Shown: positions 7,246-16,086 of the stretch, one piece after another
Layout of the letters: every line of letters starts with the position of its first letter
Numbering within the stretch: position 1 is the first letter of the stretch
Source of the DNA: Oscillospiraceae bacterium
GTDB lineage: Bacteria; Bacillota; Clostridia; TANB77; CAG-508
Reading direction: 5' to 3'
NCBI GenBank assembly: GCA_009778695.1
Contig: WRFS01000020.1
Location: 1 to 38,274, forward strand
Length of the DNA stretch: 38,274 nucleotides
Position numbers and translations under genes: made by a program
The notes under the pieces: generated by a model
Databases searched by the model: none
Seen by the model: only the letters and a program-made list of their open reading frames with translations
What the model was told of the DNA's origin: nothing

Positions 7246-7400
7246 TTATCTCCCTACTGCCCTCTTCATATCATCATATACAACATCTGACTTTGAAATA
7301 TATAATCTTTATCACCATCTAATGAGTTTCCTTTTATTATCGAATATTCATTATACATATACATGTCAGTTATTATTTTATTTTCTTGTGCACCTTTAAC
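7246..7400 (-). pseudogene. Truncated relative of the 169-aa protein gene at 9168
   Basis: Minus-strand reading gives MYMYNEYSIIKGNSLDGDKD, which aligns with KIYKYETYTIIKKHTLDGNN of the gene at 9168-9677. A frame break follows inside GATTATATATTTC, with YISKSDVVYDDMKRAVGR readable in the next frame. This break is not at a CGG codon. No start codon or signal peptide remains. The rest of 7110-7527 holds no gene that I can see. Confidence 0.5.
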
Positions 7401-7527
7401 CTACTCGTATAATGTAGTTAATATAAATTTAACTACATTTTTTATATTTAGATTTTTATTTAAGAGATATCTATAAACTCAAAATAATATTAAATTGTTT
7501 TTAAATTTGTATTATAATTGTTGTAAC

Positions 7528-7702
7528 TGATAGAGTGGTTTTAGCCACCTACCTGAGCATTTGGCTCTTTAGAAAGACTAAAGCCTCTACTTTACAATAT
7601 GGATATGAATAAGTTGGCTAAGGACTAGCCCAAGCTATTGCCTTTTATATTCGGCGAGGTTATATCGTGCTTGTAAAGATATCGAGGGCAATGCCTCTAT
7701 CA
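7528..7702 (+). ncRNA. Candidate IS110 bridge RNA
   Basis: TGATAGAG (7528-7535) pairs with CTCTATCA (7695-7702), closing a ~175-nt segment directly upstream of the transposase. Inside are a GTGG...CCAC hairpin, a GCTCTTTAG...CTAAAGC hairpin, a TTGGCTA...TAGCCCAA hairpin, and ATTGCC...GGCAAT enclosing a larger internal loop. A TATAAT box lies at 7513-7518. Known IS110-group elements encode a bridge RNA of similar size at this place, with loops that base-pair with target and donor DNA. Which loop is which was not worked out. Confidence 0.65.
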
Positions 7703-7730
7703 AATCTATTTTTAAGGATGGTATTTTAAA

Positions 7731-8921
7731 ATGTTTTATTTAGGAATTGATATTGCAAAAACTAATCATGTTGCTTCTTTACTTGATGATGAAGGAAAGA
7801 CTCGTATTCGTGCTATCAAATTTACTAACTCTACAGAAGGATTTTCTAAACTGTTAGAAAATATTTATACTGTTACTTCTGATTTATCAGAGATTTTAGT
7901 CTCTATGGAAGCTACTGGTTCTTATTGGCTTTCGCTGTATTCTGCACTATTGGACAAGCAATTTCATATTTCTGTTTTCAATCCTTATCAAATCAAATCT
8001 TATCGTGGAGCTTACAATAACAGGAAGCAGAAAAATGATATTATTGATTCAATTATTATCGCAGATTATTTAAGAGTTTTTGGCTCTTCTTCAACCGCTT
8101 TGCCTACAGAGGATATTTTATCTTTAAGGCAACTGACTAGATTTAGGTCTAATATGGTTGCTAATACTAGTAGTTTAAAAACTCAAGTTGTTGGTATTTT
8201 AGATAAAGTATTTCCTGAATACAAAAAAGCTTTTTCTGATACATTTGGTGTTACATCTATACAAGTTTTATTACAATGTCCTACTCCTGAAGATATCCTT
8301 AAAATTAGTTCTACTAAACTATTAAATTTGATTTCTAAAAATTCAAAAGGAAGATTAGGTACTTCTACAACCAATACTTTAAAATCATTAGCAAAAAATT
8401 CTTTTGGTGTCAAATTCACTAGTGATGCCTGCTCTTTTGAAATTAAACAACTGATTAATCAAATTATTTTTCTAGAAAAACAAATTGATGAATTAGATGT
8501 TAAGATTAAAGCTATTTATGATAAATTAGATAGTCATCTTATGTCTATTCCTGGCATTGGAAAAGCACTTGCACCAGTAATTTTAGCTGAAATTGGTGAT
8601 ATCAACACTTTTGATAAACCTTCTAAATTAACTGCTTTTGCAGGCATTGACCCTTCTCAAAATCAATCTGGTAACAAACAATCCGGTAGTGGAAGGCTCT
8701 CTAAAAGAGGCTCTCCATATCTTAGACATGCTATATATACAGCTTCTTTAGTTGCAATGTCTAATGATAAAATCTTACGTACTTATTATGATAAGAAGAT
8801 TTCTGAAGGTAAGCATCACTTTGTTGCTCTCGCTGGTATATCTCGTAAATTATTAACAATTATTTTTTATGTTCTAAAAGAAAAACGAGATTATATACCT
8901 TATGATAAAAAGCAAAGTTAA
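7731..8921 (+). CDS. IS110-family transposase (DEDD recombinase)
   Basis: 396 aa. The N-terminal RuvC-like domain begins MFYLGIDIAKTNHVASLL (first catalytic Asp in GIDIAK), continues with SMEATGSYW (Glu60), and carries the NDIIDSIIIADYL stretch that supplies the later Asp pair. A coiled-coil linker follows. The C-terminal transposase_20 domain has SIPGIGKALAPVILAEIGDI, the AGIDPSQNQSG motif with the catalytic Ser region (KQSGSGRLSKRGSPYLRHA), and HHFVALAGISRKLL. The gene is intact and contains no in-frame CGG. It follows the candidate bridge RNA by 28 bases. It is probably an active IS that entered the ICE cargo region. Confidence 0.93.
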   Translation: MFYLGIDIAKTNHVASLLDDEGKTRIRAIKFTNSTEGFSKLLENIYTVTSDLSEILVSMEATGSYWLSLYSALLDKQFHISVFNPYQIKSYRGAYNNRKQKNDIIDSIIIADYLRVFGSSSTALPTEDILSLRQLTRFRSNMVANTSSLKTQVVGILDKVFPEYKKAFSDTFGVTSIQVLLQCPTPEDILKISSTKLLNLISKNSKGRLGTSTTNTLKSLAKNSFGVKFTSDACSFEIKQLINQIIFLEKQIDELDVKIKAIYDKLDSHLMSIPGIGKALAPVILAEIGDINTFDKPSKLTAFAGIDPSQNQSGNKQSGSGRLSKRGSPYLRHAIYTASLVAMSNDKILRTYYDKKISEGKHHFVALAGISRKLLTIIFYVLKEKRDYIPYDKKQS

Positions 8922-9016
8922 TCAAATTTAATATTTTTTTCAATGTGCATTTTTTCAATGTTTGTTTGTCATGCAAATTTTTTACTTTCATTTTTTCATT
9001 TCTTAATTGTCCTGTT

Positions 9017-9090
9017 ACTTTTTTGTTTAGATATGTCAAGGATTTGCGTAGCAAACGAAGTTTATCCTTGATATATCTAAACAAAAAAGT
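9017..9090. repeat. Long near-perfect hairpin
   Basis: ACTTTTTTGTTTAGATATG... (9017-9043) and its reverse complement (9064-9090) form 27-bp arms with one mismatch around a 20-base loop containing TTTGC-TACG-like pairing. It lies between the IS110 gene and the convergent gene at 9168, so it may be a bidirectional terminator or an intergenic repeat. 8922-9167 holds no gene. Confidence 0.6.
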
Positions 9091-9167
9091 TATGCTCAAA
9101 ATCTGAAATGAAAAAATTTTTAAAATTTTTCAAAAATCTATTGACTTTTTATAGTTGGTCTTCTTTA

Positions 9168-9677
9168 TTAATCTGTATCTCCTGTTACTGACTCACCAGA
9201 TAATCTCATTTCAGGTATTCCAATATATACATCATTATTACCATCAAGGGTATGTTTTTTTATAATAGTATAAGTTTCATATTTGTATATCTTGCTACCA
9301 CCATCTCTGTATACACTATTATAAATAAGTCCCGAAATTGTTTCTGCTTTTTCTATAATTTCTTCCATTGTTATTTTATATGTTAGTAATGCTTCTTTTA
9401 AGTCTACTGTTTTATCCGCAAGTCTTACATATACACTTTCTAAACCAAAGTAATAAATATCATAATCATATTTATTACTAAGGTCTCCTACTGTAATTTT
9501 TGTTATATTTTTTGTTCCAGATTCGCTTACTATTAATTCTAGCGATTTATCATTATTTAATAAAGTTTGCGTACCATCATTATTACTATTATTCTTATAC
9601 TTATCAATTAATAATATTGTTAATAATAGTATTATTGCTATTAAAATTACTACCGTAGTTATTATAATTTTTTTCAT
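9168..9677 (-). CDS. 169-aa membrane-anchored hypothetical protein
   Basis: MKK is followed by one long hydrophobic helix (residues 4-26), then an Asn-rich linker (NNSNNDGTQ) and an extracytoplasmic domain. The layout is that of a signal-anchored surface protein. A truncated relative lies at 7246-7400 on the other side of the IS110, sharing the YxxYxxYxIIK...LDG motif, so the region was once a tandem pair or was rearranged. AGGAGGAAAG precedes the ATG. The protein is not recognised. Confidence 0.6.
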   Translation of the reverse strand: MKKIIITTVVILIAIILLLTILLIDKYKNNSNNDGTQTLLNNDKSLELIVSESGTKNITKITVGDLSNKYDYDIYYFGLESVYVRLADKTVDLKEALLTYKITMEEIIEKAETISGLIYNSVYRDGGSKIYKYETYTIIKKHTLDGNNDVYIGIPEMRLSGESVTGDTD

Positions 9678-9764
9678 TCTTTCCTCCTAGTATAATGAAC
9701 ATAACTTATTATAACACAATTAATTCGAAAAATATATATAGTTTATACTTTTTTTAAAATAGTC

Positions 9765-9800
9765 AAATTCCATATAATAAAATTTTGTTATATGGAATTT
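9765..9800 (-). terminator. Strong hairpin after the 417-aa secreted protein gene
   Basis: AAATTCCATATAA (9765-9777) and TTATATGGAATTT (9788-9800) pair perfectly over 13 bp with a 10-base loop, 11 bases past the stop codon at 9811. On the minus strand it is followed within 10 bases by TTTTAAAAAAAG, so it is a plausible terminator. Confidence 0.55.
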
Positions 9801-9810
9801 ATAAGAATAA

Positions 9811-11064
9811 TTATATTTCATAGTCTACATATTCATATGCTATTGCTCCATTACCTGCCATACTTGGAACTGTAACTCTTACATATTTTTTACCAGTTTC
9901 TATATTGTAGAAATAACTGGTTTTTATATCATTTTGTGTTCTTATATTATTATTAGAAAAAACATATTGTCTATCTATTTTATTCTTTGCTTGCTGTTTA
10001 AATTGATTCAATTCATCATCACTTATATTTACTCTAAATTCCTCTTTTGAGTTAAGAGCATTTTCCTGTTTTACAATGTCAATGTTATTATCATAAATTG
10101 CTTTAATTTCTCCATCTTTTATGGCAATTGTATATGCTGCTAATGTATTAAAATCACCAATTTTTAATTGCAAATCAATATATTCATATAGCATTTCTGA
10201 TTTACCAGTATTTAAATCTGTTACTATGGCACCTGTGGTTTCCATAATTTTATAATTATTCAAGTCTAAATTTGGATAAACTCCCTTTATTAAAGAAACT
10301 GCTTTATTTAGATTATCAGTTGCTTTTCTGTTATTAATATTTAGGTTATATTTTGCAATCATTTCCCTATCATCTACTTCAACAATTTCAGGTGATTTTA
10401 GTCCGTGCCATGTACCGATTTTTGTATTAGTATTTCCCACAATGGTTACTTGTCTTACCCTAGCATCATCATAAGTAAAACTATTAGCATAGTCTACTGC
10501 ATTTTGAACACTTTGTCCAAAACCTAGTTTATAGTGATAATTAAATGCCCAGTTAGTAGCAGGGAGTGAATCAATTGCATTTCTCCATCCTACTGCTGTT
10601 TCTGCACCTCTTTGTACAGTTTGATGAGTAATACTATTTAGATTATTAGCATTGTTTTCTCCTGCAGAATTACAAGATGCATAAGTAACAAGTATCGTAT
10701 TAGTAGTCGTAAAATTTAATGTATTTAGTCCTATGTCATTTCCACTACTAGCACCAGTTTTTATGCCAGAATTGGCAAAAGCAATACTACTTACATTACC
10801 ATGTGTGGGGAAAAATAGTACATCTGAATTTAAATATGACGACAACATTCCTCTAGTAGGATCCATATTCGAAAACGTAACATATCCTGCTTTTGAGTAA
10901 TAAGTTTTTGAATCCGTGACATCTTTAGTTGTGTTTATACCGTTAGTAGTACCGGCAGAATATGATTGATTATACAATGCATAAACTTTTGTTGAAGATA
11001 ATGAGAATAATAAAGTTAAAACAATAATTAAATTAGTCAATATTAATAAACTTCTTTTTTTCAT
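9811..11064 (-). CDS. 417-aa secreted protein with caspase-like (clan CD) His/Cys motifs
   Basis: A signal peptide (MKKRS, hydrophobic core, TKVYALYN) directs export. The mature N-terminal half has hydrophobic strands ending in VLFFPTHGN (His) and ILVTYASCNSAGEN (Cys), followed by QRGAETAVGWRNAID. A strand followed by HG and a later strand followed by a Cys dyad is the active-site layout of clan CD peptidases (gingipain, clostripain, CHAT); this match is motif-level only. The C-terminal half (YKIMETTGAIVTDLNTGKSE, YEYIDLQLKIGDFNTLAAYT) resembles a PepSY-like beta domain. It is transcribed away from the repeats at 11387, with a palindrome at its promoter. Possible roles are a toxin, an adhesin-processing enzyme or a fitness factor. 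Confidence 0.6.
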   Translation of the reverse strand: MKKRSLLILTNLIIVLTLLFSLSSTKVYALYNQSYSAGTTNGINTTKDVTDSKTYYSKAGYVTFSNMDPTRGMLSSYLNSDVLFFPTHGNVSSIAFANSGIKTGASSGNDIGLNTLNFTTTNTILVTYASCNSAGENNANNLNSITHQTVQRGAETAVGWRNAIDSLPATNWAFNYHYKLGFGQSVQNAVDYANSFTYDDARVRQVTIVGNTNTKIGTWHGLKSPEIVEVDDREMIAKYNLNINNRKATDNLNKAVSLIKGVYPNLDLNNYKIMETTGAIVTDLNTGKSEMLYEYIDLQLKIGDFNTLAAYTIAIKDGEIKAIYDNNIDIVKQENALNSKEEFRVNISDDELNQFKQQAKNKIDRQYVFSNNNIRTQNDIKTSYFYNIETGKKYVRVTVPSMAGNGAIAYEYVDYEI

Positions 11065-11080
11065 ATTTTCCTTCTTTCTA

Positions 11081-11123
11081 TATAATACAATTTAAGTTTG
11101 AAACAAGTTTCAGTTGTATTATA
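11081..11123. promoter_or_regulatory. Palindromic operator-like site at the promoter of the secreted protein gene
   Basis: TATAATACAA (11081-11090) and TTGTATTATA (11114-11123) are perfect 10-bp arms. Between them GAAACAAGTTTC (11100-11111) is a second dyad. The site lies 17-59 bases upstream of the start at 11064 and includes TATTAT/TATAAT boxes, so a bound regulator would block transcription. Confidence 0.5.
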
Positions 11124-11386
11124 ATTTTTTTAATTAGTCTTTAATTAATATTACGATGATTTATTGAATAAACATATTCAATCTTTCGTATTTTTCAAGT
11201 CAACCTCAATGAGTTAAATTACTTTTTATATTCACATACCCTCCTTTCCATGTTAATTTTTATATAAGAATTCCTAAAGAGTTGACAAACATATTGACAT
11301 TTATTCTTAATAACCATAACTGTATAAAAATTCATATTGAAATATTTTTTTATGTGTTATTAAAAATATTATACTATACAAAAGAG

Positions 11387-11470
11387 TTGTTTGAGGTTGT
11401 TTCTAGGAGTTGATTTTAGTTGTTTGGGGTTGTTTCTGGTTGTTTAGTGTTGTTTGGTGTTGTTTGGTGT
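11387..11470. repeat. Tandem TTGTTT repeats with ~10-bp period
   Basis: Eight units of TTGTTTNNNG (the third is TTGATT) occur head to tail, the last two identical (TTGTTTGGTG). Spacing is 10-13 bases, close to one helical turn, so proteins would bind one face, as with iterons or phased operators. The array begins six bases after the CHAP gene stop. The 412-base stretch 11065-11476 contains, besides this array and the palindrome at 11081, TTGACA boxes at 11292 and 11304 on the plus strand, and no convincing gene. Confidence 0.6.
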
Positions 11471-11476
11471 AAATGT

Positions 11477-12974
11477 TTAATACATAAAAATTCCATACCC
11501 CATAATATCTTCACTATTCAAGTCATACTCTCTTTGTCTGCATTGATTATCTGAGTTACCTTCTATTGTATATACCTTCCCATTTTCTACAAATTCAACA
11601 ATGCCAACATGATCTCCGTGAATTATCGCCGTCCCAATCAAAAAATACAATATCGCCCTCTTGTGGTATAACCCCTCCATCCTTCCATAAATCACATGCT
11701 TTAAACCATGCTATTCCTTGTGGTACTCCTGCAAATTTAGGAATAATTCCTGCATCTATATATCCGCATTCACTCGCACACCAACTCACATAGCATGCAC
11801 ACCATTCTACTCTGCTTTTAAATCCATACCAACTCCAATATGGTTCTCCTCCTACGTTTCCTATTTGAGAAACTGCTATTTGTACTATATCGCTATTCCC
11901 TACTGATACTCCATATATAACGCTATTCCAAAGGTTTGCATATTTATCACTTAATAATTCTTGAAGTTGCTTTTTCTGTTCCGTTGTAAAGTTGTAGATA
12001 TCTGCCATTTTATCAACAGTTTTACTTGTTATTGTAATATGTAAAATTTTTTGATTAATTTTTGTAATGATTGGATTGTTATCAGTATCATATGTTGTTA
12101 TTTCTCTATCCTCATTCTTTGTTATATATGAAATTGTATTCATATCCCAAAATACTGATTTTAATATCTGTACTTTTTCATCTGATAAGGTTATTGCATC
12201 TGTTGCATTATTACCATTATTTACTTTTACTGTATATACGGCTAATATATTCTTCCATTCTGCCCTATTTGAGGTAATATCGTAATCATCATAACTATTG
12301 CTATTTTCTACTTCCTTAAGCTTGTCCATAAATTCTTTATTTATATCTGCAACAACCATGTTCATTGTTTTGTAATCTGTTGCCACAACAATTCCTGTAT
12401 TGGTTTTTTGAGAGGAAAAGAATATTCCGAATATGCTACTACACAATAACCCTATTAAACAAATTATAATAATTATTATCAATGCTATCGACCCTCCTGC
12501 AATTAAAAAAGTTATTAATGCCTGTGTTCCTGCTATAACTGCTTTGACTGTGCTAATTGTTGCTTTTGTCACTGTTCTTATAGCGTTAGCCGTCTTTTTT
12601 GCAGACTCTCTTAACACTTCTGTTGCTCTTTTTGAATTTTTAGTCATATTTTTTGTTGTTCTAATTACAGCATTAGATGTGCTTTTACTTGTTTTGATAG
12701 ATTTTATATCTGATTTTATTGCATGTTTCGCTATTTTTATATTATTTTTAGTATTTATAACACTTTGTTTACCATGCTTTTTTAATGTATTAGTTCCATA
12801 ATTTATTACAGAATGAGTAGTATTTGAAACCTTATTTCCTGCATATTCTCCTGCTGTTTCGTTATTATTTATATCTTCCTTTACTTTAATAGTAGTATGT
12901 CTTGCATGTTCAATAGATTTGTCTAACTTTTTAATTGTACCCTTTAGAATATTTCTTGTTTTTATATCTTGCAA
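11477..12974 (-). CDS. Conjugation-associated CHAP peptidoglycan hydrolase (VirB1/Orf14-like), recoded at CGGA
   Basis: The N-terminal ~165 residues are basic, Lys/Thr-rich and cytoplasmic. A membrane helix (SIALIIIIIICLIGLLC) follows, then an extracellular stalk and a C-terminal CHAP domain with catalytic Cys in VEWCACYVSWCA and His in GDHVGIVE. It opens the cell wall for the transfer channel. In standard reading it ends early: codon 453 is CGG (11618-11616), inside VFFDWDGDNS. Reading CGGA as Gly gives NS-G-DHVGIVEFVENG, restoring the catalytic His and a 498-aa product; without it the domain has no His. Downstream of sortase and VirB4 in the transfer operon. Confidence 0.88.
11616..11618 (-). 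other. In-frame CGG with +1 shift, CHAP hydrolase
   Basis: CGGA follows codon TCA. The zero frame adds RSCWHC and stops, so the unshifted product would lack the catalytic His that follows three bases later. Confidence 0.8.
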
Positions 12975-13001
12975 TTCTTTCGCCTCCCAACTTTAATATT
13001 T

Positions 13002-13751
13002 TTATATTTTTTTCGCCACTACTACTAATCTACTATTTTCACTTGAATATTCACAAGTAGAAAGTGTAATCAGCTTGTCCCCATATTTAGCTGATACACC
13101 AGTATTATAAAAAGATACTGCCTTACACTTTGAAATGAAAGCATTATATTCCTTCTCATTATTTGCCTTTGTAAATTCATAATATTTAAAAGTAGATTCT
13201 GTATACAAAACTGTTTTAAAAACTGTTACAACTTCATATTTACCAGTTCCTTTTAATGTATTAAACTCAATTATCTTATGGCTTTTATAAAATGCCTTTG
13301 TTTTATACTTTTCTAAATCTCCAAACATTGCATTATCTTTCATGTTATGAGCATAAATGATAATATTATCCCCATTTTCTATATCGCAATTTTCTGACAC
13401 ATACGGCGTTCCATAGTAAGAATAATTTTTATAAATATCTCTTTTAAGATAATAATTTTGCCTGTCTTTCGTTTGCATTACAGGATAATTGACATTTGTG
13501 CCATCTATCTTAATCCAACCGACAACATCATTATTAATGTTATATACACTTTGCAGATTTGAATCTTTATTTTCAGCCAGATTATCTTCGGTCGTATCAT
13601 TTTTCTCAACAATATTTACAATGGCTTCGATGTTTTCAATTTCATTTTCTGCTTTATTCTTCTCTTTAAATGAATTACAAATAAAAAAGCTACTAACGGC
13701 AATTACACCAATTAGTAGCATTCCAATTATTAATTTAATTATCTTTTTCAT
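13002..13751 (-). CDS. Class B-type sortase in the transfer operon
   Basis: Membrane transpeptidase that links surface proteins to the cell wall. An N-terminal membrane anchor (IIKLIIGMLLIGVIAVSSFF) leads into the catalytic domain with YNINNDVVGWIKIDGTNVNY, His near residue 132 (YAHNM), Cys near 231 (LSTCEY) and Arg near 239 (NSRLVVVA). The DVVGWI and YYLKRD signatures are those of class B sortases. I place the start at ATG 13751, behind GAGGTG, rather than at TTG 13766; it overlaps the VirB4 stop. Its likely substrate on the element is the IPNTG protein at 31140-35282. Confidence 0.88.
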   Translation of the reverse strand: MKKIIKLIIGMLLIGVIAVSSFFICNSFKEKNKAENEIENIEAIVNIVEKNDTTEDNLAENKDSNLQSVYNINNDVVGWIKIDGTNVNYPVMQTKDRQNYYLKRDIYKNYSYYGTPYVSENCDIENGDNIIIYAHNMKDNAMFGDLEKYKTKAFYKSHKIIEFNTLKGTGKYEVVTVFKTVLYTESTFKYYEFTKANNEKEYNAFISKCKAVSFYNTGVSAKYGDKLITLSTCEYSSENSRLVVVAKKI

Positions 13752-16086
13752 CTTGCACCTCGTCAATCTTTGTTGTCATTAGCTTATATAGCTTTGTATC
13801 TTTAGGAAATTCATTTTTAAATGGTACAAGTGAACTTCCAACCTTTATTAAGCCTTCTCCAATTCCTACATTTGTTATATAACTTAATTGTGTTTCAGAT
13901 ATATTTAGCAGTTTAGCTAGCTTTTCTCTATCTGTTGGAGCTTGATTTAACATTACTAAAAACTCGCTATTTGCAAGCATTAATCGTGCTGTTTCACTAT
14001 TTAATAATTCCTCAACATTTTGAGTAATCCCAGTGCAACACGCTCCATATTTACGAACTCTTTTCCACAAGTTTTGAAGAAATAATGCAGAATTCTCATA
14101 TTGAAATAATAAGTATATCTCGTCTATAAATATAAAAGTCTGTCTGCCTTTCTGTCTATTTGCAGTAATTCTATTAAAAATGCTATCTAATACTACAAGC
14201 ATCCCTATTGGTAGCAACTGTTTACCAAGTTCTAAAATATCATAGCATACAAGTCTATTTTTTACATCTACATTAGTTTGCTTTGCAAAAGTATTTAAGT
14301 TCCCATTTACAAATAGTTCTATTGCAAGTGCTATGTCTTTTGCCTCTGACTCATTTTGTTTTAATAGTTCTTCTCTAAAATGTTGCAATGTAGGTGGTAA
14401 CCCTTGATAATCATCTTGTGCATATGATTTATATATATTGCTAGTACATCTATCAATTAAAGACCTTTCTTTTGCTCCTAAACTATTTTTACCTATTAGA
14501 AGTTCGCAAAGTGATAATATAAATTCTGCTTTTAATGGAATTGGATTGCCTTCATCTGAATAATTACTATTTATATCCATAGCATTTATGTGATTTGAAC
14601 TTGTAGCAGATATTTTAATAACTTCTCCACCTAGTGTTTTTACTAAATTTTTAAATTCAGCTTCTGGGTCTATTATTACAATATCTACATCTTTATTTCT
14701 TAACATTATAGATACTATTTCTTGTTTTGCTGTAAAACTCTTTCCACTACCACTCACACCTAAAATAAATGAGTTCCCATTTGCTAAACTTCTTCTATCT
14801 GCAATTATCATATTTTTTGATATAACATTTTGCCCATAATAAATACCTTTTGAATGATTAATTTCTTGTACTCTAAAAGGCATAAAGACTGCTAAACTTT
14901 CTGTTGTAAGGGTTCTTAAAGTATCAATCCTTCTTGTTCCTGCTGGCAATACTGTATTCAATCCTTCTAATTGTTGAAATTTTAATACAGCTAGTTGGCA
15001 CAAATGCTTTCTGCCAATTGCAATTAAACTTTCAGTATCATTATCTAATTCTTTTTTTGTTTTAGCGGTATGTACTATTGTTAATACTGCTAAAAACATT
15101 CTTTGATCACGAGAAATAAAATCATTTAATATCTCTGTTACTTCATTTCGTTTTACTTCTAAATCAAAAGGGATTGTTGCAAATAGATTGTTATTTGCCG
15201 TTTGTCTACGTCCATAATTTGCAATTTCTGTTTCAACTCCTAATTTTATATTTTCTGCTTTTTTTACTGCTTCATCCATTGAAACTGGCTCAACATCTAT
15301 ACTCATTAACATTGTTTTATTAATATCTGTTAATTCTGAAATCATACTATCTTTGATGTAATTAGCGTAATCCTTTAAAAATAATACTCTGCCGTATCTA
15401 TCGCCTATTTTAAAATAATCACTTCCAAATTCTGCTATGTCTGGAGATATAAAGTCTTTAAAACTATGCCCTTTTTCTAATAGTTCCTTAAAATTAAAAT
15501 AAAAAGAGGTTTCTTCCCCTTCCCTATAAAAATTATGAAATATGCGTAGTCTTTCAGATGTAGAAAGTTCTTTGCAGTCTGATTTTAATTCATTTCTAAA
15601 TTGTTTTATTAATTCTGCTCCAATTCTCGAAAAATAACTCCTTGCTTCTTCTATATTCTTTTTATTTATAGATATAGTTATAAACTTATCTTGCATCATT
15701 CCATTTGATTGGTTTACCTTGTTTTTTAACATAGTATTATATTCTTCACACAAATAATCCTGTTCCTCTTTTGTAATTGGTAGAATAACATTCTTTTCAA
15801 ACTCTATTTCATTTAATTTTCTATTGAAAATAGTAATTTTTGTTATCGCTCCTGTATCTAAAGAGTTAAGTATCCCTGCATATTTTAAAAACATACTTGA
15901 TTTATCATTATCACTTGCTACCGCATAATTAATATCTGCAAATGAATAACATTTTGAGTATTCATTTTTGCCAACTAGAAATATTCCATCTTCGTATATT
16001 TCCTTTACTGGAATAATATCTTGCACACTTTTAGGTACGGTATATTTTTCTTTGTTTCGCTTGTTTATTTTATCTATTAATTTCAT
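13735..16086 (-). CDS. virB4: VirB4-like conjugation ATPase (Tn916 Orf16 type)
   Basis: 783 aa. It powers assembly of the type IV secretion channel at the inner face of the membrane. Walker A is GVSGSGKSFTAKQE (about residue 440), followed by VDIVIIDPEAEF. Walker B is FIFIDEIYLLF (about 650), and the C-terminal TGITQNVEELL motif is typical of VirB4/TraE. The N-terminal half, which binds partners, starts MKLIDKINKRNKEKY. The stop of the PrgI gene overlaps its start by 4 bases, and its own stop overlaps the sortase start: a tightly coupled operon. The gene is intact and has no in-frame CGG. Confidence 0.93.
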   Translation of the reverse strand: MKLIDKINKRNKEKYTVPKSVQDIIPVKEIYEDGIFLVGKNEYSKCYSFADINYAVASDNDKSSMFLKYAGILNSLDTGAITKITIFNRKLNEIEFEKNVILPITKEEQDYLCEEYNTMLKNKVNQSNGMMQDKFITISINKKNIEEARSYFSRIGAELIKQFRNELKSDCKELSTSERLRIFHNFYREGEETSFYFNFKELLEKGHSFKDFISPDIAEFGSDYFKIGDRYGRVLFLKDYANYIKDSMISELTDINKTMLMSIDVEPVSMDEAVKKAENIKLGVETEIANYGRRQTANNNLFATIPFDLEVKRNEVTEILNDFISRDQRMFLAVLTIVHTAKTKKELDNDTESLIAIGRKHLCQLAVLKFQQLEGLNTVLPAGTRRIDTLRTLTTESLAVFMPFRVQEINHSKGIYYGQNVISKNMIIADRRSLANGNSFILGVSGSGKSFTAKQEIVSIMLRNKDVDIVIIDPEAEFKNLVKTLGGEVIKISATSSNHINAMDINSNYSDEGNPIPLKAEFILSLCELLIGKNSLGAKERSLIDRCTSNIYKSYAQDDYQGLPPTLQHFREELLKQNESEAKDIALAIELFVNGNLNTFAKQTNVDVKNRLVCYDILELGKQLLPIGMLVVLDSIFNRITANRQKGRQTFIFIDEIYLLFQYENSALFLQNLWKRVRKYGACCTGITQNVEELLNSETARLMLANSEFLVMLNQAPTDREKLAKLLNISETQLSYITNVGIGEGLIKVGSSLVPFKNEFPKDTKLYKLMTTKIDEVQDEKDN

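Larger units (their letters stand above)
7513..8921 (+). mobile_element. IS110-family insertion sequence (ends not resolved)
   Basis: It comprises a bridge-RNA-like 5' non-coding segment and an intact IS110-type transposase. IS110 members lack obvious terminal inverted repeats, so exact ends cannot be set; the coordinates cover only the -10-like box through the transposase stop. It lies between a truncated gene copy (7246-7400) and its intact relative (9168-9677), in the cargo part of the ICE. Confidence 0.75.

Noticed and set aside
11387-11470. CRISPR array
   Set aside because: Units are about 10 bp without spacers, and there are no cas genes.
12067-12801. Long plus-strand ORFs opposite the transfer genes (for example 12433-12801, 16848-17273, 29360-29890)
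   Set aside because: These are shadows of minus-strand genes. They have Ile/Ser/Phe-rich composition, no ribosome sites and no family motifs.
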